From Betaproteobacteria bacterium (lineage in GTDB: Bacteria; Pseudomonadota; Gammaproteobacteria; Burkholderiales; SG8-41): a stretch of 19,162 bases of DNA. The notes under the pieces are model-generated. The model ran no database searches. It was not told the origin of the DNA and was given only the letters and a program-made list of their open reading frames with translations. The stretch is from the NCBI GenBank assembly GCA_025356695.1, contig JANXSE010000267.1, positions 1 to 19,162 of the forward strand. The letters are read 5' to 3'. A program made the translations under genes and the position numbers. Positions within the stretch are counted from its first letter, which is position 1, and each line of letters opens with the position of its first letter. Of the stretch, positions 14,007-19,162 are shown piece after piece.

Positions 14007-15242
14007 TCAGAAGCGGTCAGCGCGAAACGGCGCAAGATCGATGTTCGGTTGACGCCCTGCGACAAGGTCGGCAATGAGGCGGCCGGTCGGCGCGCTGCCG
14101 CACAAGCCGATGTGGCCGTGGCCGAAGGCGTAGAAGGTATTGGCGTAACGCGTGGCGCGTCCAATCACCGGCTTCGAATCCGGCAGCGAAGGACGCTTGC
14201 CCATCCAGCGTGTGGTTTCGACGTTGCGCACCTGCGGAAACAAACGGTTCATGTGCGCCACCAGCACATCGGCGCGCCGGTAATCGGGTTCGGCGTCAAT
14301 CCCGGCAAATTCGGTGTGCCCCGCGATACGCGTGCCTGTCTCCATCGGCGTGACGAACAACTTGTGCTGCGCCGAGGCCACCGGCATCGGCAACTCCAGC
14401 GACGGGTCGGAGAACATGACGTGATAACCGCGTTCCGCTTCGAGCGGTACCACATCTCCTAATTTCGCGCTGAACTGCGCCGAATGCACACCGGCGCAGA
14501 GCACCAGCGTTTCCACCGGCAGACGCCCCGCATCGGTCAGCAGTGCCAGCGGCCCGTCTGCGCCGAGTTCGATATCCAGCACGTCGCGCTGCAGAATTAC
14601 ACCGCCGTCGCGTTCGAATTGCGCCGCTAGCGTCTTGGTCAGCCGTTCCGGATTGGCGACAAACCCCTGCTCGGGCAGATGCAGGCCGCGCGGATAACGA
14701 CGCCCCAGCGCCGGCACCAGTTTCTCGATACCCGCCGCATCAAGCTCGGTGCAGATCACGCCCCGGTCACGCCGCAGTTTCCACGCCAGCGCATCGCCGC
14801 GGTAACTCTGTTCGTCCTCGTAGACAACGACGTAACCGCTCTGACGAATGAGGTCGGCGCAGCCGGCATGGTTCGCCAGCGGCAGATGCGCGTCGAAGGT
14901 CTGCACCAGCAGTGAACGCAGCGCATCGGCCGTCGCCTCGATCTGCGCGCGGCCGGTGCTGTTGATGAAGCGCCACAACCACGGCAACGCGCGCGGGAAA
15001 TACGACCACTTCAACCGCAGCGGCCCGAGCGGATCGAGCAGATAACCGGGCACGTTGCCGAGCACGCCGGGCATGGCAATCGGCACGCAGGAACCGGGGC
15101 TCAATATGCCGGCATTGCCGAAGGAACAATATTCGCCCGGCAGGCCGCGATCGACCACCGTCACGTTGTGCCCGTCGCGCCGCAGATAGGACGCAGTGGC
15201 GATGCCAACGATGCCGGCGCCGATGATGGTGATGTTTTTCAT
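14007..15242 (-). CDS. DadA-like FAD-dependent D-amino acid dehydrogenase
   Basis: A 411-residue flavoprotein of the DAO/DadA family. The N-terminal GAGIVG (residues 8-13) and VVDRG at about 29-33 bind the FAD ADP moiety; LCAGVHS at about 247-253 and a C-terminal FGHGHIGLCGSAPTGRLIADL segment are the family's other FAD contacts. Members dehydrogenate D-amino acids to 2-oxo acids plus ammonia and pass electrons to the quinone pool at the inner membrane. The length is typical. It lies 21 bases after the CoA-transferase gene and 13 bases before the membrane-protein gene, all on one strand. Hydroxyproline-, sarcosine- or opine-type substrates are also possible in this family, so the exact substrate is open and no gene symbol is given. 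Confidence 0.86.
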   Translation of the reverse strand: MKNITIIGAGIVGIATASYLRRDGHNVTVVDRGLPGEYCSFGNAGILSPGSCVPIAMPGVLGNVPGYLLDPLGPLRLKWSYFPRALPWLWRFINSTGRAQIEATADALRSLLVQTFDAHLPLANHAGCADLIRQSGYVVVYEDEQSYRGDALAWKLRRDRGVICTELDAAGIEKLVPALGRRYPRGLHLPEQGFVANPERLTKTLAAQFERDGGVILQRDVLDIELGADGPLALLTDAGRLPVETLVLCAGVHSAQFSAKLGDVVPLEAERGYHVMFSDPSLELPMPVASAQHKLFVTPMETGTRIAGHTEFAGIDAEPDYRRADVLVAHMNRLFPQVRNVETTRWMGKRPSLPDSKPVIGRATRYANTFYAFGHGHIGLCGSAPTGRLIADLVAGRQPNIDLAPFRADRF

Positions 15243-15263
15243 GGCAGGCCGGCGCGCGTCGGA

Positions 15264-16493
15264 TTAAACGAGTTTCTGCTCGCGCAGCTGCGCAATGGCG
15301 GCGGCGTCGTAGCCCAGCCACTGCTGCAACACTGTGTCGGTATGTTCACCGAGGCGCGGCGGCGGCGAGCGCCAGGTCAGATTGCCACCGTCGATACCGA
15401 TGCCGAAGCCGACCTGCGGCGTGCGGCGCCCTGCCGACTCGGCGGTATAAAACAGTCCGCGTGCGATCAGTTCGGGATCACTGGTCAGATCGTCGATGCT
15501 GTTGACCGGCCCGGCCGGCACCTTGGCCTCAGAAAATATTTTCAGCCAGGCATCGCGCGGTTTGGTTTTCAGCACGCGCCGAATGTCGGCAACGATTTCG
15601 GCGCGCACATTGCGGCGGTCTTCGTTGCTGGCGCAGCGCGGATCGTCGCCTTTGGCCGGCTCTCCCACCGCCTGCCAGAAACGTTTCCAGATCGAGTCGT
15701 TGCCCAGCCCCAGTGTCAGCGGTTTATCCTGCGTTTCAAAGGCCTGATAAACCGCGATCACGCTGTCGCGCGCGCCAGTACGGTGTGGAATTTCACCCGC
15801 GCCCAGATACGGCACAATACGCGGCGACATGAAGCGCGTCATGCTGTCAACCATCGCAATGTCGATCTGATGGCCCTTGCCGCTGGAAGCGCGTTCGAAC
15901 AGTGCACCCAGAGTGGCCATCGCCGCATCCATGCCCGAAATCAGATCGGCTGCTGGCGTGCCGACTTTTTGCGGCGGGCTGTCGGCCTCGCCGGTCAGAT
16001 CCATCACGCCGCTGTAGCCTTCGGCGATCAGGTCGTAACACGGAAAATCGCGCCGCGCGCCTTCCATGCCGAAACCGGTCAACGAAACGAAGACCAGCTT
16101 TGGATTCAGTGCGGAGAGCGTCGCGTAATCGATGCCGAGTTTCTTCTGCACACGGCCGACCAGATTAACGATCACCACATCCGTACGGCGCACCATGTCG
16201 TGCAGCACGCGGCGCCCCGCCTCGCCCGAATAATCGAGCGTGACGCTTTCCTTGTTGCGGTTGACCGACAAAAACCACAGCGATTCACCGTCGTGCCACG
16301 GCGGCCCCCAGGCGCGACAGTCGTCGCCGCTGCCGGGCCGCTCGACCTTGATCACGCGCGCGCCCATGTCGGCGAGCAGCATCGTTGCATAAGGGCCGGC
16401 AATCGAAGTGGTCAGATCGACGACGGTGACGCCCTTCAGTAACGCGGGCGCAGGTTTGGCCGGCGGTGCCGGCAGTTTTTCGAACGGCAGCAT
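15264..16493 (-). CDS. Family III CoA-transferase (CaiB/BaiF type)
   Basis: A 409-residue cytoplasmic enzyme that moves CoA between carboxylic acids. The N-terminal VVDLTTSIAGPYATMLLADMGA segment (24-45), VIKVERPGSGD (47-57), and the central AADLISGMDAAMATLGAL stretch with the catalytic Asp183 are clear. GKGHQIDIAMVDS follows it, as in formyl-CoA and succinyl-CoA transferases. Family members work as dimers with interlocked chains. As first gene of the operon it probably activates the acid that the DadA-like enzyme produces or consumes; this is inference. Start at 16493 is 20 bases from the start site predicted by the TATAAT upstream. The ribosome binding site is weak. Confidence 0.9.
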   Translation of the reverse strand: MLPFEKLPAPPAKPAPALLKGVTVVDLTTSIAGPYATMLLADMGARVIKVERPGSGDDCRAWGPPWHDGESLWFLSVNRNKESVTLDYSGEAGRRVLHDMVRRTDVVIVNLVGRVQKKLGIDYATLSALNPKLVFVSLTGFGMEGARRDFPCYDLIAEGYSGVMDLTGEADSPPQKVGTPAADLISGMDAAMATLGALFERASSGKGHQIDIAMVDSMTRFMSPRIVPYLGAGEIPHRTGARDSVIAVYQAFETQDKPLTLGLGNDSIWKRFWQAVGEPAKGDDPRCASNEDRRNVRAEIVADIRRVLKTKPRDAWLKIFSEAKVPAGPVNSIDDLTSDPELIARGLFYTAESAGRRTPQVGFGIGIDGGNLTWRSPPPRLGEHTDTVLQQWLGYDAAAIAQLREQKLV

Positions 16494-16519
16494 AAAAATC
16501 GCTCAGAAATGGAGCTGCG

Positions 16520-16525
16520 ATTATA
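16520..16525 (-). promoter_or_regulatory. Perfect -10 for the CoA-transferase operon
   Basis: A perfect TATAAT on the minus strand predicts a start near 16513, 20 bases upstream of the first ATG of the operon. No good -35 is visible at 16-18 bases, so an activator may be needed. It lies within about 15 bases of the oppositely directed tRNA-Val promoter. Confidence 0.5.
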
Positions 16526-16538
16526 TAGCGCGGGGCAT

Positions 16539-16568
16539 TTGGAAGGCCGGCGCGGATAATGGTAATAT
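16539..16568 (+). promoter_or_regulatory. Promoter of tRNA-Val
   Basis: TTGGAA (16539-16544, four of six) and TAATAT (16563-16568, four of six) are 18 bases apart. The start would be near 16575, leaving an 18-base leader before the tRNA. Confidence 0.5.
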
Positions 16569-16592
16569 TTGCCTCCCGAAGCAACACCTCTC

Positions 16593-16667
16593 GGGCGGTT
16601 AACTCAGCGGTAGAGTGCCACCTTCACACGGTGGAAGTCACTGGTTCGATCCCAGTACCGCCCACCA
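16593..16667 (+). tRNA. tRNA-Val (anticodon CAC)
   Basis: A 75-base tRNA with encoded CCA. The acceptor stem GGGCGGT pairs with ACCGCCC. The anticodon stem CCACC/GGTGG encloses TTCACAC, so the anticodon is CAC for valine GTG codons. The T-arm reads CTGGTTCGATCCCAG. It stands alone, between the divergent CoA-transferase operon and the phosphatase gene. No duplicated 3' end or integrase is visible, so there is no sign that it serves as an integration site here. Confidence 0.96.
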
Positions 16668-16864
16668 CCAACACACAGGCACTGATCGCAACAGCTCCGC
16701 GGCGTTTTTCGCGCGCGCGCGGGACATCTGCGTCCATCTACCCCTGCACGCAGTATTCTTTTGCCCGACCGGCATCGAATGCCCCACCTCATTGTTTCAG
16801 GGACTCGGGCAAATTACGCAAAATTTCGGTCAAGAAACGCCATTTGCAGCCGATATATCTGTGA
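16668..16864. other. Intergenic region after tRNA-Val
   Basis: This stretch of 197 bases has no supported gene. A (CG)6 run lies at 16710-16721, after a short T-run (16705-16709). No classical terminator for the tRNA is visible. The region before 16865 becomes AT-richer and may hold the phosphatase promoter, but no convincing -35/-10 pair was found. Confidence 0.35.
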
Positions 16865-18931
16865 ATGGCGATATCGGTTGCGCAATCGTCATCCGCACTG
16901 AATACAGCAGTGCAATATCGCCCGGAGGTAGTCGCGGCGGCGCGCAGCGACTGGATTGCGATGATTGAAAAGAATCTGCTTGCAATCGATGCCCTTATCA
17001 GGGGATTAGCGACGCTGCCGCGGAATTTCTTCGGACGCGTTGCCGCGCTGACGGTCGTCTGCGTCGCCGTCACGTGGATCGGGAGCGGGATTGTTTTTGA
17101 TATCCGGGCGACCGACCGCTACAAGGACGAACTGCAACTGGCTAAAAACAATCTGGCCAGCATCTCCGATTCGCTCGTTCAAACCATACAGAGGTTGCGC
17201 GGCATCGCCTCGACGATCGCCCAGAACGAAACCGCACGAAACGTGTTACTCCAGCTAAACGTTGCAGCGCCGCGCAGGACCCGGGTCGGTCCTGCGGGCC
17301 CCGCGATCCGCAAACTCGACGAGTTTCTGCAGATCGCCGCAGAAAATCTTACGGCAGACCTCATCTGGATAGTCGACGCGAATGGCAATGCAGTCGCATC
17401 GAGCGATGCAGCGCTCACGAACAGCATTATCGGAACGACGGTTGCCGACCGCGAATATTTTCGCGCGGCCCAGGCGGGCAAAGCGTGGCAACAATATACC
17501 GTGGGAAGACAAACCGGGATCGCCGGCCTTTATTTTTCATATCCGGTGATCGAGAACGGAAATTTTCTTGGCGCTGCCATCATCAAATGGAACGCACAGC
17601 GGCTATCCGCCATCCTGGCCGCAGAAAACGCTTTCATCGTCGACGGCGCCGGAGTCATCATTTCAGCGCGCGAAAAAGACCTTGAACTTCGTGCGATACC
17701 CGAATCAACAATCGATTCGGTACCGCCGGCGGAAAAAATTGCCCAATACGGCCGCACAGACGTCAGAAAAATCGATTTCAACTGGCAAGGCGACACACGC
17801 TTTTCGTCCATTGCCAGCATCGCTGACAAAAATCAGCCGCTGATACTCGTGTCCAGACATCTTGCTGAACAGGGCGCAACCGTGTTCGTCGGCCATCCGT
17901 TCGATGATCTCCGTGTGCTGGGCCGTGAGCGCTATATTTTCTTTGCCCTGCTCTCCATTGCCGGCATTCTCGCCATCATCGCACTGAACGCCAGGCTGCT
18001 TCTGCGCGAATCAAACCGTCGCGAAAAAATTGCCGCCGAAAACGCCCGCCGCGCCCAAGTCGAATTACAGGACAGAATGCAGGAAGAACAACATGTGGCA
18101 AAAGGCATCCTCGAGGGCGCGGTGATGGGCCCCAATGTCCGCCCGGCAGCCCTGGCCGCCCGCCTCGCGCCGGCCACCACGTTCAACGGCGACCTGCTGC
18201 TGTCGGCCTATACCCCGTCCGGAGATCTGCATGTGCTGGTCGGCGATTTCACCGGGCATGGCCTGGTGGCCACCATCGGTGCGATCCCGGTCGCCGAGAC
18301 CTTCCGCGCGATGACCGGCAAGGGATTTGCACCGGCCCCCATCCTTGACGAAATCAATCGCAAGCTGCGCGGCCTGCTGCCGACCGGACGATTTCTCGCA
18401 GCGATGTTCGTACGTGTGGAACGCTCCCTGACGCGGGCCTCTGTCATCAATTGCGGCATGCCCGAAGCGTGGCTTGTCAGGGGCGCGCGAGTCGACGCCT
18501 GTTTCAAATCGATGTCATTGCCGCTGGCCGTCACCCCTCGGGGGGACTACGCAGCAGCCGAAATTGCCGTTGAAATATCCAGCGGCGACCGGATATTTAT
18601 CGCCAGTGACGGCGCCACCGAAGCCCTCAATCCGGAAGGTCAAATGTTGGGACTGGAAGGCCTGGGGGCTGCGATCTTGCAGAGCCTACAGTTCCCGCAA
18701 CCGCTTGCCGCGGTGGTGCAATCCATTGATGAATTCTGTCGCGGCCTGCCGCTCGTCGACGACGCGACGCTGGTGGATATCCACTTGGTGGATGAACTCT
18801 TTCTGACCAAAAAGCAACTGCTTTGCTCGGCCGGCTTCTCTCGCCCACAGGTCGCCGACGTGACCCAATGCATATCGGCCGGCTGTCGCAAATCGAAAGA
18901 TGATATTTTGGCATGCGTCGAACACGCCTGA
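16865..18931 (+). CDS. Membrane dCache sensor with SpoIIE-type PP2C phosphatase
   Basis: A 688-residue signalling protein. A cytoplasmic N-tail leads to helix TM1 (about 56-79), then a periplasmic double-Cache domain (about 80-350) with DREYF (195-199) and VGRQTGIAGLYFSYPV (213-228), the ligand-pocket pattern seen in DctB-like sensors. TM2 (357-380) and a coiled-coil linker (381-410) lead to a PP2C/SpoIIE serine phosphatase (about 425-643). Its metal-binding aspartates appear as NGDLL (Asp443), VGDFTGHG (Asp461), SDGATE (Asp582) and DDATLV (Asp632/633). It should dephosphorylate an anti-anti-sigma-type STAS protein, but none is adjacent. A 45-residue tail with four Cys follows the domain. The start is unsure: ATG at 16961 (residue 33) is an alternative, and neither has a good ribosome binding site. 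Confidence 0.88.
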   Translation: MAISVAQSSSALNTAVQYRPEVVAAARSDWIAMIEKNLLAIDALIRGLATLPRNFFGRVAALTVVCVAVTWIGSGIVFDIRATDRYKDELQLAKNNLASISDSLVQTIQRLRGIASTIAQNETARNVLLQLNVAAPRRTRVGPAGPAIRKLDEFLQIAAENLTADLIWIVDANGNAVASSDAALTNSIIGTTVADREYFRAAQAGKAWQQYTVGRQTGIAGLYFSYPVIENGNFLGAAIIKWNAQRLSAILAAENAFIVDGAGVIISAREKDLELRAIPESTIDSVPPAEKIAQYGRTDVRKIDFNWQGDTRFSSIASIADKNQPLILVSRHLAEQGATVFVGHPFDDLRVLGRERYIFFALLSIAGILAIIALNARLLLRESNRREKIAAENARRAQVELQDRMQEEQHVAKGILEGAVMGPNVRPAALAARLAPATTFNGDLLLSAYTPSGDLHVLVGDFTGHGLVATIGAIPVAETFRAMTGKGFAPAPILDEINRKLRGLLPTGRFLAAMFVRVERSLTRASVINCGMPEAWLVRGARVDACFKSMSLPLAVTPRGDYAAAEIAVEISSGDRIFIASDGATEALNPEGQMLGLEGLGAAILQSLQFPQPLAAVVQSIDEFCRGLPLVDDATLVDIHLVDELFLTKKQLLCSAGFSRPQVADVTQCISAGCRKSKDDILACVEHA

Positions 18932-18976
18932 CCATCTCCACCGGCCGGCGAACTATTAAATCGAGACGACGTTATA

Positions 18977-19156
18977 TCAGGCTGGCTTGATCCCCATCGG
19001 CAGCATGCGCCCCGGGATCAAACAGCCTTTGCGCGCGCGATGCAGGATGTGTTTTTTCAACTCCGCGCCGCTGACGATCGCCGACCGTTCGCTGCCGCTG
19101 CGCGACAGCCCGACCACTGTCACTGACTTGCTGCTGGAGAAGCCGACCGCAGACAT
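18977..19156 (-). CDS. Unrecognised small protein or C-terminal end of a longer one
   Basis: An open frame of 59 codons from an ATG at 19156 ends in TGA at 18977. The frame stays open to the window edge, so the gene may begin further out. The visible protein is Ser-rich at first (FSSSKSVTVVGLSRSGSE), then basic (AELKKHILHRARKGC), and ends GRMLPMGIKPA. Two alternating hydrophobic strands (VTVVGL, AIVSG) and a basic helix can be guessed. I recognise no family. The gap to the convergent phosphatase stop is only 45 bases, which favours a real gene end here. Confidence 0.45.
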   Translation of the reverse strand: MSAVGFSSSKSVTVVGLSRSGSERSAIVSGAELKKHILHRARKGCLIPGRMLPMGIKPA

Positions 19157-19162
19157 TTTCTC

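Noticed and set aside
15168..16442. A 424-codon open frame on the plus strand
   Set aside because: It is antisense to the CoA-transferase gene, which has clear catalytic motifs. The frame has no ribosome binding site and low-complexity composition.
16593..16667. tRNA-Val as an integration site for a genomic island holding the phosphatase
   Set aside because: No integrase, no repeat of the tRNA 3' end and no abrupt change in gene style can be shown within the window.
16710..16721. (CG)6 run as a Z-DNA or regulatory element
   Set aside because: A run of 12 bases is expected by chance in GC-rich DNA of this kind and has no other signal near it.

Overview
The window is a GC-rich (visually around 60 percent), densely coded bacterial chromosome segment. 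Gene content points to a betaproteobacterium, probably Burkholderiales-like: GltX with tRNA-Ala(GGC) and tRNA-Glu(TTC) beside it, tRNA-Val(CAC), DadA-like and CaiB/BaiF-type catabolic genes, TauE, CHAD, and Anr/FNR-type boxes. This placement is inference from gene families, not from a search.

Layout. Positions 1-118 look like the end of an IS3-type insertion sequence, with the first codons of its OrfA reading out of the window. Then come a small cupin gene (minus, with a good sigma70-type promoter), a TauE/SafE permease (plus), an MFS transporter (minus), a c-type cytochrome (plus, with an FNR/Anr-type promoter), a second cupin (minus) and a DUF1488-like small protein (minus). The centre left is a translation block: tRNA-Ala(GGC)-tRNA-Glu(TTC) with their own promoter and terminator, downstream of gltX on the same strand. 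Divergent from gltX is a Gfo/Idh/MocA oxidoreductase, which converges on an outer-membrane beta-barrel protein across a bidirectional terminator. A PgdA/PuuE-type deacetylase follows on the minus strand. A REP-like palindrome separates it from a gamma-glutamyltransferase-fold protein and a stand-alone CHAD protein, both on plus. Next are an exported SGNH hydrolase (minus) and, divergent from it, a second small c-type cytochrome with another FNR/Anr-type promoter. A minus-strand operon encodes a family III CoA-transferase, a DadA-like flavoenzyme and an unrecognised two-TM protein. tRNA-Val(CAC), a membrane-bound dCache-PP2C (SpoIIE-type) phosphatase and a small unrecognised minus ORF close the window.

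How the parts work together. Three things stand out. (1) Two unrelated c-type cytochrome genes about 10 kb apart carry the same 14-bp FNR/Anr box in opposite orientation, each at class II spacing from a good -10, so low-oxygen co-induction is likely. (2) The GGT-like protein keeps the autocatalytic threonine machinery but seems to have lost every residue that holds the glutamate alpha-groups in E. coli GGT, so it probably acts on something else. (3) The CoA-transferase/DadA-like/membrane-protein operon looks like a small catabolic unit whose substrate I cannot name. I found no CRISPR array, defence island, prophage or integrase, and no complete undescribed system.
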